Assembly: GCA_023014485.1 (NCBI GenBank)
Contig: JAJOZX010001867.1
Location: 105,001-169,000, forward strand
Length of the DNA: 64,000 bases
Direction of reading: 5' to 3'
Source: Bathynomus jamesi
Lineage: Eukaryota; Arthropoda; Malacostraca; Isopoda; Cirolanidae
The first letter of the stretch is position 1, and the number at the start of each line of letters is the position of its first letter. Below, in pieces: positions 28,395-38,055 of this stretch. The notes under the pieces are model-generated. The model was given only the letters and a program-made list of their open reading frames with translations, was not told the origin of the DNA and made no database searches. A program made the position numbers and the translations under genes.

Positions 28395-29787
28395 CAAAGC
28401 TGGGCACAAACCGTTAATCCGTTAATCGTTAATTAACGAAGTTAACTTTTTCGTTAACGATTTAACTTTTAAGTTAACTTTGAAAATCATTATCGGACTA
28501 ATTAACTTCCGTTACATTTAACTTCCGTTAACTCAAGTCCGTTAACCCAAAAAATTCATAAATAAACGTTTAAAAGTTTCTATTATTTTCAGTGCTGAGC
28601 AGGTGCGCAATTAATCCGCCACTGTTAATAGTGATGAACGAATTTCCATTTCCGCAGTGCAAAATCAGGCGATATATTTGTTTCCGTCGCCACAATTTGT
28701 GTCTTACCAAATATGGTAGTTATTTATGGCATTGGTTTGAGCAAAACATGGTCGACTGTAAAATCAGGCGGAAAGATTTGCCATTTGAGTTGAATGTTTC
28801 AACTTCTTTCAAGAAATATCACGAGCATTTTAAGGCACTTTCAATAATATATATGTAACAATTACAACAATAACTACATTCGTTTCATTTGCAGTCTGTC
28901 TCTTGCGCAACATGTTTGTGCTAGTGAATATTTAAAAATAATCGTTGTCAAGTAAGTTATGTATATTTATAATATGTCTGTGAGTACCTTATTAGTAGTC
29001 TCCTTGATACATTTCAAGAACCATAAAACTGATCAGGTAAGATTTCAATTCTCATGTCACTTTGATGACATAAATTAAGTCAATTGATGTCTTACAATGG
29101 GAGCGTTTTCACCTCATCTGGTTGGACAAGTATGACAACACCAAGGTCGCCAGGGTGAGGAAAAGCATGGAGGGTACAGTCGAGGAGGCCATGAAGCAGC
29201 AGTCCAACGAAGTGGGCAGCAACAGTGGAGGCAGCAACAACGAGAAGGAGGAGGAGGATGACTTCTTCAGTGCTGTCATCCAGACAAAAGAGAGCAGCAG
29301 AAGCCACAGGTCACTCAAGGGCAAGGCCCAGAACTTGGTCAAGACCTGGCTGGAGACCAACTCCAAGGACTTGCTGACAGATGCTGCCTTCTTGGGTGAG
29401 CAAGTGTTGGTGGACTTGTTCATCAAGTTCAACACAGCCATCCCCTCCAGTGCTGCAGTGGAGCGTTTGTTCTCTATGGGTAAGGACATCCCGAGGGCCA
29501 AGAGATCATCCCTGTCTGATGAAAACTTTGATATGCTAATTTTCATGAAGGGCAACATGCATCTCATGGACAAAATGGAGAACGAGAAGAAGAGGGAAAA
29601 TTAAATTATATATATATATATATTGTGTTTTCATTTTTTTATAATAAAAGTTAACGTTAACGGTTTATCGGTAACTTCCGTTACATGTTTAACGAATTAA
29701 CGGATTAACGGTTAACGAAGTTAACTTTTTGGTTAACGGATTAGCGGTTAACGAAGTTAACTTTTTGGTTAACGGTGCCCACCACTG
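28395..29787 (+). mobile_element. hAT element copy 2 of the CAGTGGTGGGCAC family
   Basis: This is the same family as the element at 26,154, in opposite orientation. The termini are CAAAGCTGGGCACAAACC and ..GGTGCCCACCACTG. The flanks CACTATCC and CACCTATCC match except for one inserted base, suggesting an old TSD. It retains more of the transposase C-terminus than copy 1. Confidence 0.8.
29122..29604 (+). pseudogene. hAT transposase C-terminal (hATC dimerisation) domain
   Basis: The 160-aa frame contains the hATC core: NTAIPSSAAVERLFSMGKDIPRAKRSSLSDENFDMLIFMKGN. Upstream there is an acidic Ser/Asn/Glu-rich linker. The BED zinc finger and the catalytic half are missing. Codons before the core look natural, so this is an internal-deletion product that kept the 3' coding end beside the right terminus. 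The ATG used here is probably not a real start. Confidence 0.8.
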
Positions 29788-29908
29788 CACCTATCCCAAC
29801 AAGTTGCGGGTCACGTGTCCACTCCTTGCCACATCATATATGTGTTGGCGGGCATACCTCGTATTGTCTGGGTTGGGCCGTCCAAGTTTCGTCACTACTA
29901 TGGTGTCC

Positions 29909-30622
29909 GGACAACTGCCCCCTGGACAACCGCCCCCCGGACAATTGCCCCCCGACAACCGCCCCCCGGACAATTGCCCCCGTAGGACAATCGCCCCCCG
30001 GATTATTGCCCCCCATAAGTAAATAAAAATTAAATAGAAATTAAATTTACGTTTAAAAAATGGCAAGCTAAAACAATATTTAACAACATTATTGCCAATT
30101 CTTGCTTAATTTTGCTTGTAGCCTGAAAAAAAATTATATTTAAAAAGTTAGCAATATTTAACAAAAATTTTCCAATTATTGCTTACTTATTTATAATAAA
30201 ATTATGAAGTTTAGCTACTTAATTTTATTTAAACAGTTGGCAAGACTTATTGTATTTCATATATACTATGGATTAATTAATTATATTTAAACAGTTGGCA
30301 ATACTTATTGAAAAGTCGTTTTGAAAGTCATAGTTGGTGGTTAAGTTAGGTTAGGTTTTTTTAGTAAATTTTAGGTTAGGTTAGGTTAGGTTTTTTTAGT
30401 AAATTTTAATAAATATGAACTCTTTCATAAGTTTGTTTTTTATAAATATTAATAAATTTAATTCCTATTTAATTTTTATTTACTTATGGGGGGCAATAAT
30501 CCGGGGGGCAGTTGTTCGGGGGGGGGCGGTTGTCGGGGGGCAATTGTCCGGGGGGCGGTTGTCCGGGGGGCGGTTGTCCGGGGGGCGGTTGTCGGGGGCA
30601 GTTGTCCGGGGGGCAGTTGTCC
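29909..30622. mobile_element. Fold-back element with GGACAAYTGCCCCC subterminal repeats
   Basis: Several repeats of the type 'ggacaaccgccccccgg' at the left (29,909-30,010) are mirrored at the right (30,485-30,622). Continuing inverted homology ('ccataagtaaataaaaattaaatag') runs to about 30,040/30,455. The ~400-bp centre is AT-rich and includes four TTAGG units at about 30,370-30,392. It is non-coding. Confidence 0.7.
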
Positions 30623-30709
30623 TATATACGAGCTGAAAGTCGTTTCCCCTTTACCCTATTTTAACCCATTTCTTATATTTAGCTATACCGTATACCATAC
30701 AAGGGCGGA

Positions 30710-31551
30710 TCTACGGGGAGGGAGGAAGCGACGTCCGGACCCCCCCCCCTCAACTTCTTGCAAGTGCCCTATTTGAATGATGTGTATGCCTCTGAAAACA
30801 AATTTTGTTTTTGTAAATAGATCATGGTTATTTTATATTATTCAAATTCTATTTCGAGTCTTTATCTGTACATATTTTGTACTTCCAAATTTGTAGATAC
30901 ATTTCATCAAACTTTGTAGTTGCATTTCATTGGTGCCCTTAATACTGGTGCAGCCATATCACTATTTTTATCTTCTTATTCTAATAGTAGGCCCGTAGCC
31001 AGGAGGGTGGGGGTTGAACGAACCTCCCCCACTGTTCGACCCCCCTTGACAGGAAAGGTCCACTTTTGTAACCATAGTTATAACTTGATGTGATATTATA
31101 ATATATAACATCATTTAATAAATAAACGCTTGCATTTTTTTTGCATTTCCTTTTGAAACTTCACAAACTTCTTTAAACTACTCTAAACTCCCTCCGCAGT
31201 GACTAGGTCGTTGCACCAAAAGGTGCACCAAAAGGTTCGACCCCCCCACCCCCACCCCACCCCACCCCACCTTGGGAAGTCCTGGCTACGGGACTGGATA
31301 GTTCTTTTAATTGGCACGACATTTGTAATTGTTTGAAAAAATTTTCTGTGATAGTTGTTGTACCCAAATTAGATTTTTATTTTACATCATATTTGAATGA
31401 GACTGATCTAATAAAACAATACAATTAATTTTACACTCGCTCATTGATGGTCTGTTTTAAGAACAATTTTTAGTACTGTGCCCTTTTTATTTTATGGGGT
31501 GTCCTTTTTTTTGGGACCCTCCCCTTACTGAAATGCCTAGATCCGCCCTTG
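30710..31551. mobile_element. TIR element CAAGGGCGGATCTA with a nested element
   Basis: CAAGGGCGGATCTA at 30,710 faces TAGATCCGCCCTTG at 31,538-31,551. The flanks share CCATA (30,705-30,709 and 31,552-31,556), possibly a short TSD. Between about 30,991 and 31,294 another inverted pair, CCCGTAGCCAGGA / TCCTGGCTACGGG, encloses C-rich runs and looks like a second insertion. No coding sequence is present. Confidence 0.6.
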
Positions 31552-31957
31552 CCATAGTAACTGAGATAATCGTGATTTTTTTTTATTAATGCAAGAAGTG
31601 TCCCTTTCCTTTTCTGTATAAATTATGTCGATTGCAACAATATTACGATAACCATTGCATACTTTGTATAACAATCGTTAATCATATTACTCTTTTCTCT
31701 ATTTAAAAATATTATCTATTTTATACGTTGCATTGGAAACTGATGGAAAGCATATGTGACAGAGGTATATAGAGCAGTGTTTCAAGGATAAAATATGAAG
31801 TGTAGGAGTATTCACACATACTGTATATACTGTACACAATATCCACCTCTCGCTCTGACCGGATGCTACCCCTGTCCCCTTCCCCCTCTTATGCGTTTTT
31901 GCCACATCTCGGAGAGGGTTATAGAAGAGTGGAACGTGAGTATTGCAGGGGACTGTA

Positions 31958-32788
31958 AATAATACAGTAATAATACATTAACGTCTACACTAATAGTGCA
32001 GCGGCGCAGTAAAATTTCCATAAGGATTGTGCATTTGGTGATAGAAGCATGAAACTTGGCACACTTGCAGAGGAGGAGCCTATATTGCGCATATTCAGAT
32101 ATGGGGCCACTTGTTTTGCACTATTTTGCATACGTGTAATCATATTCCAAATTATGGCCGAAAAATCACAGTGATTCACCTTTTTTTACACATAGACCTG
32201 GTACAACCTCCCTAAACAAGTTCCAAATGAAGCAGTTTCCTGGAGAATAACTATTTATTAATAATAATCTGCCATGTTTAATGTACACGTTGCTTCATCT
32301 GATATTAGTTACATTAAACAGACTCAGCCTTAACTTGAAACCAACACAAGAAAAGAACGAGAATGAGAGAGAAGTAAAGGTAAAAGAAACATCACATAAA
32401 GAACAAAGGGGAACAATAACTGAAATAACAAAGAACACAAGAGAAACTCCGATATACAGACGCCATCAACTAATAACGAAATGAATCCAACATCAAGATA
32501 AAAAATCCTGAGTAAAAACATCAACGAAACGATATGCGGGTATTAAGCACGAGATAAATTGTCAAACAAAGGACAACGGACAACGTCTTTGCCATATTTT
32601 CTTTGCAAAATATCAGTCGTTACGACATTCTTTGGATATCGAAGTCGAACACGAAATATAAATACACTTATTTACAAAATTATTTAATATTTTGTGTGTC
32701 ATCTTACGCTTGAAGAATTTAAATTTTTTGAAGTAGTTGGCTGTTTATTGATTAGAGATTGTTGGCAATTCTGAATTATAGAATTTTC
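31958..32788. other. Unassigned AT-rich DNA
   Basis: I see no gene here. A stretch at about 32,000-32,200 ('gaagcatgaaacttggcacac') has the feel of a dispersed repeat, but no boundaries are visible. Confidence 0.35.
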
Positions 32789-32955
32789 GGAGCAAGTGTA
32801 GTTTACGTCCCCCTGTGGTGCCTAGTGTAGTTTACGTTCCCTACATTATCCTAGTGTAGTTTACGTTCCCCAACTTTGTCCGCATATACCTAATCAAATA
32901 AAACGTTAAAACAAACGAAAATATTACGACTTAACCTAACCAATCGTCAATATAC

Positions 32956-33004
<49 letters not shown>

Positions 33005-33371
33005 TCAACTGCAAAGAACACGCAGTATAAATAACGTAAAGAACGACGCTTGTATAGGAGATATTCCGCGCAAGACGAGAGAGAGAGAACGGAACAAATG
33101 AAAAAATGAGGTAACCACCTGGGAATCGAACCCGGGATCTTCCGATTCCCGGGTTCGATTCCCAGGTGGTTACCTCATTTTTTTCATTTGTTCCGTTCTC
33201 TCTCTCTCGTCTTGCGCGGAATATCTCCTATACAAGCGTCGTTCTTTACGTTATTTATACTGCGTGTTCTTTGCAGTTGAATGTATATAATGTTACGGCA
33301 TGCGGGAGGTGCCCCCTTGGGGCATTGGTTTCTGCGAGTATGTAGAAGAATTACGGCATTTGGAAGAGTGA

Positions 33372-33438
33372 GGTCCATGGTGTAATGGTATCGCGTCTGA
33401 CCGGCAATCGGAAGATCCCGGGTTCGATTCCCAGGTGG
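33372..33438 (+). ncRNA. tRNA-like sequence, unit 1
   Basis: An A-box-like TGGTGTAATGG and an exact B box GGTTCGATTCC are correctly spaced. The anticodon stem can form TCTGA/TCGGA around a loop CCGGCAA, but position 33 is C rather than the invariant T. The 3' acceptor strand pairs poorly with the 5' strand. It is therefore a tRNA-derived sequence, probably not a working tRNA, although Pol III transcription is possible. Confidence 0.55.
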
Positions 33439-33639
33439 TTACCTCATTTTTTCATTTGTTCCGTTCTCTCTCTCTCGTCTTGCGCGGAATATCTCCTATA
33501 CAAGCGTCGTTCTTTACGTTATTTATACTGCGTGTTCTTTGCAGTTGAATGTATATAATGTTACGGCATGCGGGAGGTGCCCCCTTGGGGCATTGGTTTC
33601 TGCGAGTATGTAGAAGAATTACGGCATTTGGAAGAGTGA

Positions 33640-33706
33640 GGTCCATGGTGTAATGGTATCGCGTCTGACCGGCAATCGGAAGATCCCGGGTTCGATTCCC
33701 AGGTGG
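33640..33706 (+). ncRNA. tRNA-like sequence, unit 2
   Basis: Identical to unit 1, offset by 268 bp, with the same A and B boxes. Confidence 0.55.
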
Positions 33707-33907
33707 TTACCTCATTTTTTCATTTGTTCCGTTCTCTCTCTCTCGTCTTGCGCGGAATATCTCCTATACAAGCGTCGTTCTTTACGTTATTTATACTGCG
33801 TGTTCTTTGCAGTTGAATGTATATAATGTTACGGCATGCGGGAGGTGCCCCCTTGGGGCATTGGTTTCTGCGAGTATGTAGAAGAATTACGGCATTTGGA
33901 AGAGTGA

Positions 33908-33974
33908 GGTCCATGGTGTAATGGTATCGCGTCTGACCGGCAATCGGAAGATCCCGGGTTCGATTCCCAGGTGG
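33908..33974 (+). ncRNA. tRNA-like sequence, unit 3
   Basis: Identical to unit 1, offset by 536 bp, followed by the TC-rich segment and the closing (TA)n tract. Confidence 0.55.
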
Positions 33975-34641
33975 TTACCTCATTTTTTCATTTGTTCCGT
34001 TCTCTCTCTCTCGTCTTGCGCGGAATATCTCCTATACAAGCGTCGTTCTTTACGATATATATATATATATATATATTGACGATTGGTTAGGTTAAATCGT
34101 AATATTTTTGTTAGTTTTAACATTTTATTTGATGGATTCATTTAAAAAATGTCTCCTAAAGATCCTACCGCAGTTTACTTCCCCAACTTTGACCTAGTGT
34201 AGTTTGTGTCCCCTTTTGCGTCAGGAGAACGTAAACTACACTTGCTCCTAATTTTCTTTTTGAATCTTCATGGAAGACGGATGACTGTACAAATTTAGGG
34301 TGGATCGATTTTACATTTTTTTCGATTTCCATATTCTAATAGAGACAAAAACTTGCGCATGCATGAGAAAATAGCCTCTGCAAAATCTTAGCTTAATAGG
34401 TAATCATCTTCTGCCCCCGGCAGAGCGATGAAAATCATATTTTAGTAGTCAAAAACGTATTTTTAAACCCTAGCCTAGAGTCATAAAATTTTGCGTGTGT
34501 GTTATTTCATGCCTAAGCAACGATATAAATGCTATGGGAAATATATAAATGCATTATTTAAGACAAAGAGCCAATCTGAAAATATGTATAATTATACATA
34601 TTTTCAGATCGGCTCTTTGTCTTAAATAATGCATTTATATA

Positions 34642-35605
34642 AGCACACCGGACAAAAAATTAGTCACCCCTAATAGCACCGATAGTAGGAAGTTCAAGGT
34701 CACACAGAGGGCGCTGATGTAGCATTGGTAAGTGACAAGTAGCGGTGACCTAGCACACAGGATCAGATCTGTTTCGTGAGGTGGTGAAGAACAAAGTGTG
34801 TGTTGGATATAGTCTGCAAAATGGGTCGTGAGGCAGACGTTACTCAGTGGCAAAAAGGAGCCATCGTGTTTGGCAGAGCCCACGGACACAAAATGTCTGA
34901 AGTAGCCCAATTTGTTGGTGTGTCAACGCGTACTGTCCAGCGAGTTTACAAAGAGTGGTGTAGTTCGCAATCAACTGACAATCGACGGCGTAACTGTGGC
35001 CGGAAAACAATTCTCGACAATAGGGGCCGCCGCCATGTTTCTCGTCTAGTAACTGCAAATCGTTTTCAAACCAGAGAACAATTGCTCCAAGAAACCAATG
35101 AGGTTCTCCAGCGACCAATTTCCGAACGGACATTGCGACGAGAACTGCATGCGATGGACATCTGGAGCAGGGTACCACGGAAGAGGCCGCTGTTAACAGC
35201 AAGTCACAAATTGGCACGTTATAAATGGGCTCAGAGGCACAAAAACTGGACTGCGGCAGATTGGAAACGTGTAATTTGGTCCGATGAGTCCCGTTTTTGT
35301 TTGTTCTCCAATGATGGGAGGCGACGAGTACATCGCAGGTCCAATGAAGCCTTTAATCCTGAATGCGTCGAAGGTGTTGTTCAGGCTGGAAACAGAAAGT
35401 GAAGCGCAGGAATAGACACCCACGGACTCTGGCGGAACTTCGGGACCGGCTGATGAACGAGTGGCAGCAAATCGATGTTCAGTACATGCACAACCTCGTA
35501 GAGTCTCTGCCTCGCCGGATTCGTGCGGTTATCAAGGCCAGAGGCGCCGTCACACGTTATTAGGTACATTCTGAGAGGGGTGACTAATTTTTTGTCCGGT
35601 GTGCT
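34642..35605 (+). mobile_element. Tc1-like element with internal deletion, TA target
   Basis: The 30-bp TIRs start AGCACACCGGACAAAAAATT, are almost perfectly matched at both ends, and sit between TA dinucleotides (34,640 and 35,606). It is inserted into the centre of the fold-back element. Length 964 bp, against about 1.3-1.6 kb for full Tc1 elements. Confidence 0.9.
34821..35563 (+). pseudogene. Tc1-like transposase, internally deleted
   Basis: From MGREADVTQWQKGAIVFGRAHG the protein has both helix-turn-helix parts (MSEVAQFVGVSTRTVQRVYKEW; ISERTLRRELHAMDIWSR) and the first catalytic Asp in VIWSDESRFCLF. The frame then jumps at about 35,390, losing the second Asp and the Glu. The last part (RNRHPRTLAELRDRLMNEWQQID to ARGAVTRY) continues in another frame at 35,400-35,563. 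It could still bind the TIRs but cannot cut. Confidence 0.85.
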
Positions 35606-35854
35606 TATTTCCCATAGCATTTATATCGTTGCTTAGGCATGAAATAACACACACGCAAAATTTTATGACTCTAGGCTAGAGTTTAAAATTACGTTTTTGA
35701 CTACTAAAATATGATTTTCATCGCTCTGCCGGGGGCAGAAGATGATTACCTATTAATTAGCTAAGATTTTGCAGAGGCTATTTTCTCATGCAAGCGCAAG
35801 TTTTTGTCTCTATTAGAATATGGAAATCGAAAAAAATGTAAAATCGATCCACCC

Positions 35855-36209
35855 TACCGGCGGAGTGTACATTGTACAAGCCATAGTAAGCAATGGGTTG
35901 TTGTGGTAAAGAATTGTCTACAGATCTTAAGAAATCTGTTGGACTATTTTATTTATTTATTTGAACTATTTATAAATAAAAAACAAAAATAAATAAAATA
36001 AAAATCGTGTGTGGCTCAAGAAATTATGGAAATACCAAGAAATCTGAAAAAGCTAAACTTGACTCGAAATTCTTGTTATTGTTTTTAATGATTCACTGAT
36101 GATGAGATTAATTCTCAAAATGTTTGAAATACTGTATATAAACCTCATGTCTATCGTCTCTTGGCTTTTTTTATTTATAATTCTTCTTCGATTTCCGAAA
36201 TTTATATAT

Positions 36210-36242
<33 letters not shown>

Positions 36243-36761
36243 TATTTAAATTAGTTACCGACACTATAAAAGCAAAATAATTTCTTCTTTAATTTATATT
36301 AAAAATTTCATATATTTTCTTCGTATATAAATACATTTTTCATGTTTTTCTTTCTAAATTACATTACTTAATATCTTTAATTTGGGTATAAGTAAAGAAC
36401 AAATAAGGCTTTCAATTTAACAACAAATATATCATGTGAAATTTTGAAGGGAATCATTATCCCAAAAGGATGATGGTTTTCATTATTGAAAGTATTATTT
36501 AAATGTGTAGTTTGATGAAATGCTGTAGTTTAAAAGTCCTAAATTATGTTTTTTTTTGGATTCTTTAACTAAATATATTTTTCTGAATTCGGCGCTGTTG
36601 TCTGAAAATCATGGATCATCAGACCCCATGGTATAAGAGTGCATTAAAATTATCAAAGCTGTTATGAAAGAGGATGTGTTTATTGGTCTCTGTCGTTCAT
36701 CAGTTATTTTTTCTTTGTAATTTAGAACTGCACTGCTGCAATGGATGCACAATAAAAAAAA
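35855..36761. other. AT-rich non-coding DNA with microsatellites
   Basis: Only (AAAT)n-like runs near 35,980 and a (TACA)n/(TA)n tract at 36,205-36,245 stand out. No gene or clear repeat boundary is seen. Confidence 0.4.
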
Positions 36762-37719
36762 AGCGTGGCCGGACAGTTTGCCTACGGACAGTTTGCCTAC
36801 GGACAGTTTGCCTACTGGACAGTTTGCCTACTGGACATTATGCCTATGGACACCAGGCCTATGTGGTATATTTATCCTTACCTTATTTAACTTATTCAAC
36901 TTATTTAACTTCAGATTCATGCAAAAGAATTAATTCAAAATTAAAATGTGTTGTTGCCCTTAATAGCATAAATGTCTGAAAATATATCAAGTAAGAAAGG
37001 GAAACAGAAGTTTTCACATAATGGATATTTGTATGTGTTTGATAAATGTAGCAAGCGCGACCCTTCGTTACTTTTTTGGCGGTGCGAGCAAAAGAGTCAG
37101 TGTATATAAGTGACCTAGAGCTGGGCACTTGCGTTTTTTTGCCCGTTTTTTTGCGGTACTGCGGTACTGCGGTACTACCGTGTTGGTCGGTACCGCGGAA
37201 AGTACCGCGGGAAATTTGAATGCGGTAGCGGTACTGCTGTACTTTCAGCGATCCTTTGCGGTACTGCGTTATGCGGTACCGGTTTGGTAGTACGGTAGTA
37301 GTACCGCAGTACCGCAGTACCGCAAAAAAACGGGCAAAAAAACGCAAGTGCCCAGCTCTAGGTCACTTATAATACACTGACTCTTTTGCTCGCACCGCCA
37401 AAAAAGTAACGAAGGGTCGCGCTTGCTACATTTATCAAACACATACAAATATCCATTATGTGAAAACTTCTGTTTCCCTTTCTTACTTGATATATTTTCA
37501 GACATTTATGCTATTAAGGGCAACAACACATTTTAATTTTGAATTAATTCTTTTGCATGAATCTGAAGTTAAATAAGTTAAATAAGGTAAGGATAAATAC
37601 ACCACATAGGCATGGTGTCCATAGGCAAACTGTCCAGTAGGCAAACTGTCCAGTAGGCAAACTGTCCGCAGGCAAACTGTCCGTAGGCAAACTGTCCGTA
37701 GGCAAACTGTCCTAGCGCC
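36762..37719. mobile_element. Near-perfect palindrome with FLYWCH-coding arms (MULE-like fold-back)
   Basis: Two arms of about 350 bp (36,762-37,114 and 37,362-37,719) are inverted copies. The outer ends hold several GGACAGTTTGCCTAC units. Each arm encodes, reading inward, the start of the same protein (MSENISSKKGKQKFSHNGYLYVFDKCSKRD...LLFWRCEQKSQC), a FLYWCH-type zinc finger as found in MULE-type transposons. The ATGs are at 36,972 (+) and 37,505 (-). The centre holds another inverted repeat (37,115-37,361). No transposase core is present. Confidence 0.65.
37115..37361. mobile_element. Small fold-back rich in GCGGTACTGC repeats
   Basis: CTAGAGCTGGGCACTTGCG and its inverse close a 247-bp segment. 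Its interior is full of 'gcggtac' units and ends in 'cgggcaaaaaaacgc'. It sits exactly at the centre of the larger palindrome, so it may be the axis around which the arms were duplicated. The terminus resembles hAT-type GGGCA ends, but no direct TSD is visible. Confidence 0.5.
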
Positions 37720-38055
37720 AAAAAAAAGAATCAAAACCATTGCAAATTTTCTTTAATTTCAATTTATTTTTACTTCCGCTGGATCGCTAGATACTAGAAT
37801 TCTGTCAGTTTAAGAGGAGACTGCCGGCTCCAGGCACCCCTCCTACCGCCTTCGGTAACACTTAAATATAATCATAGAGCCCTGTGTGTGTGATATATAT
37901 ATATACATTTTAACTGCAAACAACACACAGTATAATTAATGTAAAGAACGACGCTTGTGTAGAACGTTCCGCACAAGATGAGGAGGAAGAACGAACAAAT
38001 GAAAAATGAGGTTACCACCGGGAATCGAACCCGGGACCTTCCGATTGCCGGTCAG

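Larger units (their letters stand above)
27374..31955. mobile_element. Pogo/Tigger-like TIR pair enclosing nested elements
   Basis: TACAGTCCCCTGCAGTAGTCGCG at the left (TA at 27,372) and its inverted, diverged partner TACAGTCCCCTGCAATACTCACG at the right (TA at 31,956) face each other. Similarity continues inward for ~90 bp (blocks ATGTGRCA, AACGCA). The CAGTCCCCTG terminus and TA target fit pogo/Tigger-like elements. No transposase is visible. The 4.6-kb interior is occupied by hAT copy 2 (28,395-29,787), a fold-back (29,909-30,622) and a further TIR pair (30,710-31,551), so the original element was much shorter. Confidence 0.65.
33178..33981 (+). repeat. Three tandem 268-bp units
   Basis: Three consecutive units with 268-bp period appear identical throughout: the same 64-codon minus-strand frame recurs at 33,184, 33,452 and 33,720. 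Each unit holds a (TC)n-containing segment, 'ggaatatctcctatacaagcg', 'ggtgcccccttggggcattgg' and a tRNA-like sequence. Lack of divergence implies recent amplification or gene conversion. Confidence 0.85.
32789..34249. mobile_element. TIR element carrying a tandem tRNA-like array
   Basis: GGAGCAAGTGTAGTTTACG (32,789-32,807) is matched by its inverse at 34,230-34,248. The flanks share AATTTTC (32,782-32,788 and 34,250-34,256), a 7-bp TSD. Inverted homology continues inward: 'acctaaccaatcgtcaat' at about 32,935 against its reverse at about 34,073. Between (TA)n tracts the right arm carries three 268-bp tandem units, while the left arm carries one inverted partial unit (33,000-33,144). It has no transposase. 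The captured tRNA-like unit is the striking content. Confidence 0.75.
34298..35854. mobile_element. Fold-back element TA|GGGTGGATC split by a Tc1 copy
   Basis: Two ~250-bp inverted arms (34,298-34,545 and 35,608-35,854) begin GGGTGGATCGATTTTACA and are flanked by TA on both sides. Between the left arm and the Tc1 insertion is a second, ~45-bp hairpin (34,555-34,640: aagacaaagagcc / ggctctttgtctt). The arm sequence resembles the TIRs of the 5.1-kb element at 48,568, so it is probably a non-autonomous relative. It has no own coding sequence. Confidence 0.75.

Noticed and set aside
29109..29573. Minus-strand 154-aa frame rich in Ser/Leu
   Set aside because: It is the antisense of the hATC domain, which has clear conserved motifs on the plus strand.
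29785..30026. Proline-rich proteins (PPDNCPP repeats)
   Set aside because: They are translations of the GGACAAYTGCCCCC subterminal repeats of a fold-back element.
30360..30395. Telomere repeat (TTAGG) array
   Set aside because: Only about four units occur, inside a fold-back element; too short to indicate a telomere or healed end.
33372..33974. Functional tRNA genes
   Set aside because: Position 33 is not T, the acceptor stem is poorly paired and the family is repeated in mobile contexts; treated as tRNA-like only.
33178..33981. CRISPR-like array of regular repeats
   Set aside because: The 268-bp units are identical throughout with no variable spacers, and the DNA is eukaryotic; it is a tandem duplication with tRNA-like sequences.
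32930..34100. Bacterial-type operon or attachment sites
   Set aside because: Nothing in the window suggests prokaryotic DNA; the palindromes and repeats are eukaryotic transposon termini.
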